A stretch of 64,000 nucleotides of DNA from Pelovirga terrestris (lineage in GTDB: Bacteria > Desulfobacterota > Desulfuromonadia > Desulfuromonadales > Geopsychrobacteraceae). This document shows positions 9,528-18,722 of the stretch, one piece after another. How positions within the stretch are numbered: the stretch's first letter is position 1; each line of letters opens with the position of its first letter. Where the stretch lies: contig NZ_JACWUN010000005.1 in NCBI RefSeq assembly GCF_014773365.1, forward strand, positions 142,629 to 206,628, given 5' to 3'. The position numbers and the translations under genes were made by a program. The notes under the pieces were generated by a model. The model had not been told where the DNA came from, searched no databases, and saw only the letters and a list, made by a program, of their open reading frames with translations.

Positions 9528-10750
9528 TCATCTCTCCCGGCCAGAGCACGCGCCTGCGCGGTACTCTCCTGAACACATGATATAAGTGGACGGGCCTGCT
9601 CAGCACTGAGCTGCTGCCTGACCGCCATACTTTTCAGATAGGCAACTTCTGCCAGAGAATCTATCAGTAATTTGGTTTTATCGCGCGACTCGAGCCCGTC
9701 CAGATTACTAACCAGGACCTGACCATCCAGGGTGCCGTCGGCACGAAATTCGGCGTCCCGCAAAACAAAGGAATAAGGTTGCGGCAAAACCCGCAACTCG
9801 AGGGCAATTTCTTCCATGAAACCGGGATTGTTTTGTTTCAACGGAACATGGAGCTTACGGAACAGGCTATTATAAATCGTCAGAATCTGTCCTAGGATCC
9901 CATCAATTTCCGTACCTGACGACTCATGCATCCGCAGCAAATCGCGCTCCAGCAAGCCATACAAAAGACGAATGCCGTCAAACTCCCGCACCCCTGACTT
10001 TCTGAACAGATCACGCGCCTTGAATTGACCAACTCCGGCCAGGTTGAGCATGCGCGTTTCGGTTTCGGTAAGATCCCCGACCTCTTTGCCGGTAGCATAG
10101 GGATAATAGTCGAGAGAGACCACCTTACGCATGAACAGGGCCTTCTCATCAAGGCGCCGCAGCCCCTCCATAATCATATTCTGGGTACTCATGGACAGCC
10201 GCAAGATATCTTCCTGTTCAACCGCCTTGGCTTCAAAATAGAAAGCACCACGGGCTGCGTTAAACAGATTATAAACGATATTTTCTACTTCACTGCGGGC
10301 GGCAGACCACAGATCCTTGGGGGAAACCGATGCCTGTTCAACCAGCAGCTTGCCTAACGTTGTGGTCTCAGTAACCTGCTCGCGCAGATGCTGAAGCTCC
10401 TGCTGCTCAATCTTGCCCAGGGAAAACAGGACCGAACCGATATCTTCGGCCTCAAAGGTACTGGTTGCAAAAACCACCTCACCCTGCTGGAAGTACAGCG
10501 ACTTGCTGCCCCCGACAAGCACAATATGGAGAACTCCACTCTTGCGGAACATGTTGAAATAAGACAACAAGTCAGGGATTGCTCCCTCTTCCAGCACCCC
10601 CGCCAGCAGCACCTGGGCCTGGGGATCCGCCAGCAGCAGATGACCGGCGGAAACCGACAGCAACTCCAGCGGTGTTTCGGCGAGCAGCTGACAGACATCC
10701 GGCGGCAGACCGTGCAACGTCCCCTGTTTATCGACATGAAACCCTGTCAT
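9524..10750 (-). CDS. DUF4388 domain protein
   Basis: 408 residues. The N-terminal part (about 45-160) matches the DUF4388/PatA-like pattern: GAIPDLLSYFNMFRKSGVL, then SKSLYFQQGEVVFATS and GSVLFSLGKI. Such domains are common in Deltaproteobacteria and Myxobacteria, often in signalling or gliding proteins, but their biochemical role is unknown. No catalytic motif and no membrane segment are seen. It is translationally coupled to pyrF, which may reflect only operon economy. Confidence 0.75.
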   Translation of the reverse strand: MTGFHVDKQGTLHGLPPDVCQLLAETPLELLSVSAGHLLLADPQAQVLLAGVLEEGAIPDLLSYFNMFRKSGVLHIVLVGGSKSLYFQQGEVVFATSTFEAEDIGSVLFSLGKIEQQELQHLREQVTETTTLGKLLVEQASVSPKDLWSAARSEVENIVYNLFNAARGAFYFEAKAVEQEDILRLSMSTQNMIMEGLRRLDEKALFMRKVVSLDYYPYATGKEVGDLTETETRMLNLAGVGQFKARDLFRKSGVREFDGIRLLYGLLERDLLRMHESSGTEIDGILGQILTIYNSLFRKLHVPLKQNNPGFMEEIALELRVLPQPYSFVLRDAEFRADGTLDGQVLVSNLDGLESRDKTKLLIDSLAEVAYLKSMAVRQQLSAEQARPLISCVQESTAQARALAGRDE

Positions 10751-10789
10751 ACCGCCTGATTCCGTGCGGTTGGCTGCGGCCCTATCACC

Positions 10790-12508
10790 TTAAGTTTCAT
10801 CGGCCGCGGCAATACGTTGGCATAAAGCGGGGACAATCTCAGCCAGGGGGAGTGCGGACTGTTCACCGCTGGTCCTGATTTTCAACTCGACCGTCCCGTC
10901 CTGCAGCCCACGCGCACCAACCGTGATCCGCAACGGAATACCAACCAGGTCAGCATCTTTGAATTTAATTCCCGGCCGCTCATCACGATCGTCGAGCAGA
11001 ACCTCTACGCCCGCTTCCAGTAGTTGTGCATAGATGTCCTCACTGGCCTGACGTACCTGCGCATCCTTGGGATTGAGCATCACCACCAGCACCTGGAACG
11101 GGGCCAACGGCAACGGCAACTTAAGGCCATGTTCATCGTGGTTTTGTTCTATAGCTGCGGCGACAGTACGGCCGACACCAATACCATAACAGCCCATCAC
11201 CAGCGACCGACTTTGCCCCTGGTCATCAAGCACCGTCGCTGCCATGGTTTCCGAATATTTGGTGCCGAGCTTAAAGACGTGCCCCACCTCAATCCCCCGC
11301 CAGCTTTCAAAGCGCCCGTTTTTGCACCGCGGACAGGGGTCCCCCTGTTCAGCCCGGCGCAGATCGGCAAACTGGTCGATAACCAGGTCTCGCGGGTGAC
11401 AAACCCCGACATAGTGACGATCAACAGCATTGCCACCGACGACATAACCACTCATGGTGCGGACTTCGTTGTCGGCGATCAGACGAGCATCCAGACCGAT
11501 GGGGCCGGCAAAACCGATTGGCGCCCCGGTCACGTGCCGCACGACTTCTTCTTCGGCCGGAAGGACCCAATCAACATCCAGGAGATTAGCCAGTTTAATG
11601 GTATTGAGTTCACGATCACCGCGTAGCAGCACCGCCACGACCTCTTCCGCGGAGGTCTGCAGGATCAGGGTTTTCACCAGCCTGGCTGCGGGCAGATCAA
11701 GAAAAGCGGCAACCTCCTGAATGGTTTTCTGTTGCGGTGTCTCGACCAATTGCAGCTCCTGCTCGGGCGCCACAGCCTCCTGTTCAGTCCACAAGACCTC
11801 GGCCTTTTCAACGTTGGCGGCATATTCACAGGAATCGCAGGAAACAATAGCATCCTCCCCCGACTCTGCGAGGACCATAAATTCGTGAGAAAAGCTACCG
11901 CCGATCGCGCCACTATCGGCTTCGACCGCGCGAAAACGCAGACCACACCGCTGGAAGATGTTGCGATAGGCCTGATACATCTTCTGGTAGGAGATGTCCG
12001 CTCCGGCATCGTCAAGGTCAAAGGAATAGGCATCCTTCATGATAAATTCGCGCCCCCGCATGAGGCCGAAGCGCGGCCGGATTTCATCGCGAAATTTGGT
12101 TTGAATCTGATACAGATTCAGGGGCAATTGACGGTAGGAGCGAACCGTGTTGCGCACGATATCGGTCACCACTTCTTCGTGGGTTGGTCCCATACAGAAG
12201 TCTGCATCCTTGCGATCCTTGAAGCGCAACAGCTCTTTGCCGTATTTCTCCCAACGCCCCGATTCCTGCCACAGTTCGGCCGGATTGGCCATCGGCATCA
12301 GGCACTCAACGGCCCCGGCGCGATTCATTTCTTCTCGAATGATCTGCTCCATTTTGCGAATAGATCGTAATCCCAGCGGCATATAGTTGTAGATCCCGGC
12401 AGCGACTTTACGGATCATGCCGGCCCGCAGCATCAGCTGATGGCTGATGACCTCGGCATCGGCAGGCACCTCTTTTAAGGTGGGCAGAAGATATTGGGAG
12501 TAGCGCAT
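10790..12508 (-). CDS. proS: Prolyl-tRNA synthetase
   Basis: Class II synthetase charging tRNA-Pro. 572 residues from the chosen ATG ([15 protein letters not shown]), which has an AGGAAAAACC site in front. A start 18 codons upstream has none. Motif 2 region [13 protein letters not shown], the bacterial-type YbaK-like editing insertion in the middle (VKTLILQT ... [10 protein letters not shown]), motif 3 [17 protein letters not shown] and the C-terminal anticodon-binding domain are visible. It follows ispG after about 190 bp. Confidence 0.97.
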   Translation of the reverse strand: MRYSQYLLPTLKEVPADAEVISHQLMLRAGMIRKVAAGIYNYMPLGLRSIRKMEQIIREEMNRAGAVECLMPMANPAELWQESGRWEKYGKELLRFKDRKDADFCMGPTHEEVVTDIVRNTVRSYRQLPLNLYQIQTKFRDEIRPRFGLMRGREFIMKDAYSFDLDDAGADISYQKMYQAYRNIFQRCGLRFRAVEADSGAIGGSFSHEFMVLAESGEDAIVSCDSCEYAANVEKAEVLWTEQEAVAPEQELQLVETPQQKTIQEVAAFLDLPAARLVKTLILQTSAEEVVAVLLRGDRELNTIKLANLLDVDWVLPAEEEVVRHVTGAPIGFAGPIGLDARLIADNEVRTMSGYVVGGNAVDRHYVGVCHPRDLVIDQFADLRRAEQGDPCPRCKNGRFESWRGIEVGHVFKLGTKYSETMAATVLDDQGQSRSLVMGCYGIGVGRTVAAAIEQNHDEHGLKLPLPLAPFQVLVVMLNPKDAQVRQASEDIYAQLLEAGVEVLLDDRDERPGIKFKDADLVGIPLRITVGARGLQDGTVELKIRTSGEQSALPLAEIVPALCQRIAAADET

Positions 12509-12698
12509 GGTTTTTCCTGTAAATTTAGAAGTTGTAACCAAAACGGTCTGGCGACGAACCATGTCGCCGCGGCTTAGATTTTTTTATTTATTTATTACTT
12601 GGCTCCGCCTTGCTGGCTGCCGGACTAGTGGTCAACCAGCTACGAATGGTTAAGGTAAGCGAAAAAGCTAACCTGACGAAGCCTGCAAATGCAAGCAC

Positions 12699-13796
12699 TT
12701 AACCACGGTTGGAGCCGATATGACTATTTTTGCCTGCCTGTCGCTCGGCAACCTCCTGCCAGGCGGCGGCAACCAGGGTATCGGCCAGCTCTGCTTGGGG
12801 CACCTTGCACACCAGTTTACCCCGCCGGAAGAGGATCCCCTCATTGCTGCCACCGGCGATCCCCAGATCGGCCTCCCGGGCCTCGCCCGGGCCATTGACG
12901 GCGCATCCCATAACCGCAATCTTAAGCGGCAGGGGAAGGTCCTGAAGCCGCGCCTCAACATCATTGGCAATCTCTATCAGGTCGATCCGGCAGCGCCCAC
13001 AGGTGGGGCAACTGATGAAGACCGGCCCGCGCTCACGCAACCCGAGACATTTGAGAATCTCCCAACCCACCCGAACTTCCGTCACAGGATCACCAGTCAG
13101 GGACACCCGCAGGGTATCGCCGATTCCTTCACTGAGCAAAACGCCGAGGCCGACAGCACTCTTGATGGTGCCGCTGAATACCGTCCCGGCTTCGGTGATA
13201 CCAACATGTAAGGGGTAATCAACCTGCTGGGCGAGCAGCCGATAGGCCGCTACCGTGCGACCGATGTCGGACGCCTTGAGACTGATCTTGATCTGCTCAA
13301 AAGACTCCTCTTCGAGCAGGCGGATGTGCCCCAGAGCACTTTCAACCATCGCCGCAGCGGTGGCCTGGCCATGCTTGTGCAATAATTCTTTTTCCAGCGA
13401 GCCGCCATTGACTCCGATACGGATCGGGATCTGCCGTTCCTGACAGGCCCGTACGACCTCGGCCACCTTCCAGCGTTCACCAATATTGCCGGGGTTGATG
13501 CGCAAACCGTCGATGCCGGCATCAATTGCCGCCAGAGCGAGACGATAATCAAAATGGATATCAGCCACCAACGGAATCTGACAGCCGGACCGAATCTGTT
13601 TCAGCGCTCGGGCAGCGTCCAGATCAGGCACCGCACAGCGGACAATGTCACAACCGGCCTGCTCAAGAGCAGTAATCTGGGATAGCGTCGCGGTAACATC
13701 CCTGGTGTCGGTACTGCACATCGACTGCACGCTGACTGGTGCATCACCACCAACCAGAAGCCTGCCAAGTTTGATTTGACGTGTTTTACGCCCCAC
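12699..13796 (-). CDS. ispG: 4-hydroxy-3-methylbut-2-enyl diphosphate synthase (IspG/GcpE)
   Basis: Iron-sulfur enzyme of the MEP isoprenoid pathway. 365 residues: TIM barrel with QSMCSTDTRDV and LVADIHFDYRLAL, then the [4Fe-4S] domain with cysteines in CPTCGRCRIDL and GCAVNGPGEA. The start codon is GTG at 13796, six bases after GGAGG. Confidence 0.97.
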   Translation of the reverse strand: MGRKTRQIKLGRLLVGGDAPVSVQSMCSTDTRDVTATLSQITALEQAGCDIVRCAVPDLDAARALKQIRSGCQIPLVADIHFDYRLALAAIDAGIDGLRINPGNIGERWKVAEVVRACQERQIPIRIGVNGGSLEKELLHKHGQATAAAMVESALGHIRLLEEESFEQIKISLKASDIGRTVAAYRLLAQQVDYPLHVGITEAGTVFSGTIKSAVGLGVLLSEGIGDTLRVSLTGDPVTEVRVGWEILKCLGLRERGPVFISCPTCGRCRIDLIEIANDVEARLQDLPLPLKIAVMGCAVNGPGEAREADLGIAGGSNEGILFRRGKLVCKVPQAELADTLVAAAWQEVAERQAGKNSHIGSNRG

Positions 13797-13959
13797 AAAA
13801 GACCTCCGTCATGAACAGATAAAGCAGCGCAGCGCAGTTTACCCCATCACCAACCACCAGACAACCGACAATGTTTGACAGCGAATACACACAAGAAGTA
13901 GTGTGCTGCCTGCATTCTCGTATTTCTCCAACCAGGCAAAGACAGCCAGACACTCAACT

Positions 13960-15342
13960 ATGATGAAAAAAACCCCTGAAAAGAAAAAAACCGGGCGTCC
14001 GAAACTTGACACCCTTAAGGTGACCATTACCGAGCTGGATAACGAGGGAGTCGGTACAGCCCGGGAAGATAACCTCACCGCCCTGGTCCAGGGCGCATTT
14101 CCGGCAGAAACGGTGGTGGCCGAGGTAGAGCATCGGGGACGCACCCATATCTTTACCCGCCTGCTCAAAATACTGCGCCGCTCTCCCTCGCGCACCGCCC
14201 AACCCGGTTGCCCTGTTGAATTAAGTTGCCTGGGCTGCCCACTGGTCAGCATGCAATACCAGGCGCAACTCCAATTTAAACAACAGCGGCTTGAGCGGGC
14301 CCTGACCGCGCTGATTCCCATAGAGAGCTTTTCCGCCCTGCCGGTGCTCCCCGCTGTCGATACCCTGGGTTACCGCACCAGCGCCAAGCTGGTGTTTGCC
14401 CGCCAACGGGAAAAACTGCTCCTTGGCCTCTACCGGCGCGGCAGCCACGACGTTGTTGATATTGCCGAGTGCCCGGTGCACCATCCGCTGATCAACCGCA
14501 TCGCTACCATCGTGCGTGAGGATGTCGCCCGCCGGCAGGTTTCGGTATACAACCCGCGCCACCAGCGCGGTCTCTTGCGCTATCTGCTGATCCGGGTCAG
14601 CCCCGACAACAACCGCGCCCTGGTGACCTTCGTCTGCCATGACCGGGATTATCAGAATTTGCCTAAACTCGCAAAAAAACTGATCAAAAAGGTGCCGGAG
14701 GTGATCGGTGTTCATCAGAACATCAACAGTTCCAGCGGCAACGTGATCCTCGGCAATGAATCGATCAAACTCCTCGGCCATCCGGACCTGATTGAACAGG
14801 TTGGTGACATCAGGCTGCACATTGCCCCCGAATCTTTTTTTCAGGTTAATACCCGGCAAGCGACCAGAATGTATGCCCTGATCACCGACTGGGCAGCGCT
14901 GAGCGGCCGGGAAACGGTCGTTGACCTGTTCTGCGGCATTGGCGGCATTGCTCTGAGCCTGGCCAAAGGAGCACGGCACGTTATCGGCATCGAGATTGTT
15001 CCGGAAGCGGTGCGCAATGCTAAAGCTAACGCAACCCTTAACCAGCTGAGCAATTGTCGATTTATTGCCGGCGATGCGATGACGGAACTTGAGCGTCTTG
15101 CCGGCACTCCCGACCTGGTTACCGTCAATCCGCCGCGCAAGGGCTGTGGGGCTGAGTTGATCCGCCATATTGTCGCACTGCGCCCGGCTCAGATTATTTA
15201 CGTCTCCTGTGATCCCGACACCCTGGCGCAGGACCTAAAACAGTTGCTGGCCGGCGGTTACCAGATCAAACGGCTGCAACCGGTGGATATGTTCCCCCAG
15301 ACCGCCCATATTGAAACCCTGGTCCAGCTGGTTGCCGGGTAA
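13960..15342 (+). CDS. rlmD: 23S rRNA m5U1939 methyltransferase (RumA/RlmD type)
   Basis: TrmA-family methyltransferase. About 460 residues from the double ATG at 13960/13963. An in-frame GTG at 13903 would add 19 residues unlike the family. An N-terminal TRAM domain (LKVTITELDNEGVGTARED) precedes a four-Cys cluster (Cys-Pro-Val-Glu-Leu-Ser-Cys-Leu-Gly-Cys plus a distal Cys). The AdoMet motif VDLFCGIGGIALSLAK and the catalytic VTVNPPRKGCG / YVSCDPDTLAQDL follow. RlmD, RlmC and TrmA are hard to separate; TRAM plus cluster favours RlmD. Confidence 0.88.
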   Translation: MMKKTPEKKKTGRPKLDTLKVTITELDNEGVGTAREDNLTALVQGAFPAETVVAEVEHRGRTHIFTRLLKILRRSPSRTAQPGCPVELSCLGCPLVSMQYQAQLQFKQQRLERALTALIPIESFSALPVLPAVDTLGYRTSAKLVFARQREKLLLGLYRRGSHDVVDIAECPVHHPLINRIATIVREDVARRQVSVYNPRHQRGLLRYLLIRVSPDNNRALVTFVCHDRDYQNLPKLAKKLIKKVPEVIGVHQNINSSSGNVILGNESIKLLGHPDLIEQVGDIRLHIAPESFFQVNTRQATRMYALITDWAALSGRETVVDLFCGIGGIALSLAKGARHVIGIEIVPEAVRNAKANATLNQLSNCRFIAGDAMTELERLAGTPDLVTVNPPRKGCGAELIRHIVALRPAQIIYVSCDPDTLAQDLKQLLAGGYQIKRLQPVDMFPQTAHIETLVQLVAG

Positions 15343-15488
15343 GCTGGTTGGCTGAGCATTTATAATCAAATTCACTCTTTTTCAACAAAATTTGTGCTAA
15401 ATTATCACCTGACCATCAACTCGGGGACGGGTATTTGTTGCTCTTTTTCTGAGTCAAAAGCAACAAACTGAACCTCAAGGAATTCTTC

Positions 15489-16082
15489 ATGTTAGAGTTT
15501 GACTATCGGGGACATGCCTGCCCCTACCCGGTTATTGAAACGCGCAAACAGATGCTGGCCAATGCTGCTGACAAACTGACCGTACTGGTTGACGACGACG
15601 TCTGCCGCGACAATGTCACCCGCCTGGCGGGAAAAATGGGCTATCAAGCCACCGCAGTGGCTATTCCTGACGGTTATCGTATGGAACTGCTGCCGTCGGC
15701 CGGGCAGGCCGAAGCCGCCGGCCCGGCGCCACAGACAGCCGCGATCGGAGCTACCGTTATTTATTGTGGCAGCGACCGCATGGGCTCCGGTGACGACGAT
15801 TTGGGTCGGGTGCTGCTGAAAAACTTTCTCATGACTCAACTCGAAATCGATCCGCTGCCGGCAGCTATCCTGTTTGTCAACAGCGCGATCCATCTGGTTT
15901 GTAGTGGGTCAGAGGTTCTTGAGACGTTGGAGGCACTCAAAACCGCTGGTGTTGATATTGCCAGCTGTGGCCTGTGCCTCGATTTCTACCACCGCAAAGA
16001 TCAGCTTAAGGTTGGGCGCATCACCAATATGCTTGACATCGTTGATATCCAGCATCAGGCCGGGCGGGTCATTGCCCCCTGA
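15489..16082 (+). CDS. yedF: Selenium-metabolism protein YedF (TusA-like)
   Basis: 197 residues. The N-terminal TusA/SirA-like domain carries GHACPYPVIETR with the conserved Cys. The C-terminal DsrE-like domain contains IYCGSDRMGSGDDDLGRVLLKNF and SCGLCLDFYHR. This two-domain form is the YedF family found in genomes that use selenium, next to or linked with selD and selA. The exact chemistry, probably sulfur or selenium transfer, is not established. AAGGAATTCTTC precedes the ATG. Confidence 0.85.
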   Translation: MLEFDYRGHACPYPVIETRKQMLANAADKLTVLVDDDVCRDNVTRLAGKMGYQATAVAIPDGYRMELLPSAGQAEAAGPAPQTAAIGATVIYCGSDRMGSGDDDLGRVLLKNFLMTQLEIDPLPAAILFVNSAIHLVCSGSEVLETLEALKTAGVDIASCGLCLDFYHRKDQLKVGRITNMLDIVDIQHQAGRVIAP

Positions 16083-16207
16083 GCGACATGTGCCGGTGCG
16101 CACTTTTAAGTCAAAGCGCCAACGACAAATAATGGATTGATGCGATTTTTTATGGCAAACGGCCAGATAAAAACCCTCTTATTACTTCCTCACTCTCAGG
16201 GAGCAAC

Positions 16208-17710
16208 ATGCTGAAACAACGTCGTAGTGGCATTCTGCTGCATCCCACCTCCCTTGCTGGGCCGCAGCATACCGGTTCTTTAGGACAGGAGGCGCGCGAC
16301 TTTATTGATTTTCTCGTCGCCGGCGGACAATCAGTATGGCAGGTCCTGCCCCTCAATCCAACCGGTTACGGCAATTGCCCCTACAGTTGTTTTTCTGCTT
16401 TTGCCGGCAACCCCCTGTTGATCAGTCTGGCTGATCTTGCCCAAACTGACGATCTTGACGTTGCTGATCTGCCGCTTCCGGCAGCGATGGCCACCCATTG
16501 TGACTTTGCCGCTGCTTTTACTACCCAGACCCCCCTGCTGCGCAAAGCATGGCAGATTTTTTATAGTCAGAAGCAGACATCGCGTTATCAACGTTTCAGC
16601 GACTTTTGCCAGGCCCAACAGCACTGGCTGGACGATTACAGCCTGTTCGAGGCAATTCGCTCTCGCCACGACTTCCGCAACTGGCAGGACTGGCCGGAAC
16701 CTCTGCGATGCCGTGATCGGGACGCCCTTGAACAAAGCCGATCGGAGCTTGCCGACGAGATTTTATGGCACAAGTATCTCCAGTTTGTCTTTTTTGAACA
16801 ATGGTTTGCATTGCGCCAATACGCCCAACAACGCGGCGTCCTGATCTTCGGTGATCTGCCGATCTTTGTCGCCGAGAATTCGGCCGACGTCTGGGCTCAT
16901 TCCCAGCTGTTTCATCTTGATGAACAACAGCGTCCGACATTAGTCGCCGGGGTCCCCCCCGATTATTTCAGTGCCACCGGTCAACGCTGGGGCAATCCCC
17001 TGTACCGCTGGGATCAGCTCAAGGAACAGAACTATCGCTGGTGGCTGCAGCGGTTCGATTGGAACTTCAGCCTGTTTGATCTGTTGCGGGTCGATCATTT
17101 CCGCGGATTTGTAGCCTCCTGGGCCATCCCGGCCCACGACCCGACCGCAGTGAACGGTCAATGGATGGACACCCCCGGACGAGAGCTGTTCGACCTGCTG
17201 GTCGAGCGCTATTCCCACCTGCCGATCATCGCTGAGGATCTTGGGGTGATTACTGCCGAGGTCGAACAACTGCGGGATGATTTTTCCTTTCCCGGCATGA
17301 AGATTCTGCAATTTGCTTTCGATTCAGACGCAAAGAACCCCTATCTACCCCATCATCATCGCCGTAATTCGGTGGTTTATACCGGCACCCACGACAACAA
17401 CACTACCCTGGGTTGGTGGAGCCGGCTCGACGACAGGGTCAAAAGCCGGGTGAAGGAATATCTGGGATCGCGCGCCACAGATATGCCCTGGTTGCTGGTT
17501 GAAACCGCCATGGCCAGTGTCGCCCGGCTTAGCATCACCCCTTTGCAGGATATTCTCAGCCTTGATGAAGGAGCGCGGATGAACACCCCCGGCACCGCCA
17601 CCGGCAACTGGTCATGGCGCATCAGCGAAAACGCCCTGGATGAATCTCTGCGCCGGCGACTCCGCGCAACAACACATCTCTACGGTCGCGACCTGTGCAT
17701 CAGCACATAA
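16208..17710 (+). CDS. malQ: 4-alpha-glucanotransferase (amylomaltase)
   Basis: GH77 enzyme that transfers alpha-1,4-glucan segments, used in glycogen and maltodextrin recycling. 500 residues, the usual short bacterial form. Visible motifs are RRSGILLHPTSL, FGDLPIFVAENSADVW, LLRVDHFRGF (nucleophile Asp), IIAEDLGVIT (acid/base Glu) and VYTGTHDNNTTLGW. GGGAG precedes the ATG. It belongs functionally with the glycogen genes at 30189-38066 and glgP. Confidence 0.96.
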   Translation: MLKQRRSGILLHPTSLAGPQHTGSLGQEARDFIDFLVAGGQSVWQVLPLNPTGYGNCPYSCFSAFAGNPLLISLADLAQTDDLDVADLPLPAAMATHCDFAAAFTTQTPLLRKAWQIFYSQKQTSRYQRFSDFCQAQQHWLDDYSLFEAIRSRHDFRNWQDWPEPLRCRDRDALEQSRSELADEILWHKYLQFVFFEQWFALRQYAQQRGVLIFGDLPIFVAENSADVWAHSQLFHLDEQQRPTLVAGVPPDYFSATGQRWGNPLYRWDQLKEQNYRWWLQRFDWNFSLFDLLRVDHFRGFVASWAIPAHDPTAVNGQWMDTPGRELFDLLVERYSHLPIIAEDLGVITAEVEQLRDDFSFPGMKILQFAFDSDAKNPYLPHHHRRNSVVYTGTHDNNTTLGWWSRLDDRVKSRVKEYLGSRATDMPWLLVETAMASVARLSITPLQDILSLDEGARMNTPGTATGNWSWRISENALDESLRRRLRATTHLYGRDLCIST

Positions 17711-17820
17711 ATTTTCTAAAAAACACACAACTATTGTTGCTGATTTAACGCCTGTGCTATGGTTCGCGCGTTTAACGCAGTATCATCTTACATTGTGAAC
17801 ACCATATTTCGGAGGCTACC

Positions 17821-18609
17821 TTGAAAAATCGGATTCTCTATATCGTCTTATCTTTAACCATGACACTGCTGGTTGGGTGTCAGCAAAGCTCCAACAATCA
17901 AAGCGCCGGTACCCAGCCACAAACAGCATCCCCGACATCAACCTCTCAGGCACCAACCAATAACATCAGTGGGGATGTGGTTGAGACCATGAACGCGCTT
18001 GGCTACACCTATGTCCTGGTTGATACCGGCAGTGAACAGGTCTGGGCAGCGACCCCCCAATTTGCCGTGAGCGTTGGCGATCTGGTGGTTATTCCCGATG
18101 GGATGGCGATGCACAACTACCACAGCCAAACCCTCGATCGCACCTTTGATGTGGTCTATTTTGTTGAATCGATCCTCAATGCCAGTTCGGCAGCAGCCTC
18201 TACCGACACCCCGGCAGCAGACCAGATGCCGGCCGGTCATCCACCCATCTCCGGCATGGGCGGAGCAGCTGCCGCACCGATTACCGTGACCGCCCTCGAG
18301 AAACTCGAAAACGGACACAATATTGAAGAAATCCATGCGGCTCGTGACAACCTGTCCGGTCAGGAGATCAAACTGCGCGGCAAGGTGGTAAAATTCAGCC
18401 CACAGATCATGGGCACCAACTGGATCCATCTGCAGGACGGTTCGGGTAATCCGGCAGCAGGAACCCACGACCTGACCCTGACCAGCAACACCCAGCTCAA
18501 GGTTGGCGATGTGGTCATTGCCAGTGGCAAGCTCACCATCGATAAAGATTTCGGTCACGGTTACGCTTACGACCTGATCGTTGAAGACGCTGTCGTCAGC
18601 GTTGAGTAA
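17821..18609 (+). CDS. Lipoprotein with NrfJ-like and OB-fold regions
   Basis: 262 residues from a TTG start after CGGAGGCTACC. The lipobox LLVGC ends a short signal peptide, so the protein should be lipid-anchored. Residues about 45-115 have the pattern GYTYVLVDTG ... VWAATPQFAVSVGD ... IPDGMAMHNYHS ... RTFDVVYFVESI, seen in NrfJ-related periplasmic proteins near c-type cytochromes. The C-terminal part (about 165-260) reads like an OB fold (IKLRGKVVKFSPQIMGTNWI HLQDGSG). Function unknown; a role in redox-protein assembly is a guess. Confidence 0.7.
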   Translation: MKNRILYIVLSLTMTLLVGCQQSSNNQSAGTQPQTASPTSTSQAPTNNISGDVVETMNALGYTYVLVDTGSEQVWAATPQFAVSVGDLVVIPDGMAMHNYHSQTLDRTFDVVYFVESILNASSAAASTDTPAADQMPAGHPPISGMGGAAAAPITVTALEKLENGHNIEEIHAARDNLSGQEIKLRGKVVKFSPQIMGTNWIHLQDGSGNPAAGTHDLTLTSNTQLKVGDVVIASGKLTIDKDFGHGYAYDLIVEDAVVSVE

Positions 18610-18639
18610 CCCGTAAACCCATCCCAAGGCTTTACACTC

Positions 18640-18673
18640 AGCCCTCCACCGTCTCCAGGTGGGGGGCTTTTTT
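18640..18673 (+). terminator. Rho-independent terminator
   Basis: Stem AGCCCTCCACC (18640-18650) pairs with GGTGGGGGGCT (18658-18668) over a 7-nt loop, followed by TTTTTT. It ends the lipoprotein gene and faces the convergent uvrC. Confidence 0.85.
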
Positions 18674-18722
18674 CTGTTTGAGGCCGCAGCCCCGGTAACA
18701 AAGGGGATTTCTTCCCGCAAAC

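Noticed and set aside
14221..15168. 315-codon open frame on the minus strand
   Set aside because: Opposite rlmD, which has all its catalytic motifs; no ribosome site and no recognisable domain.
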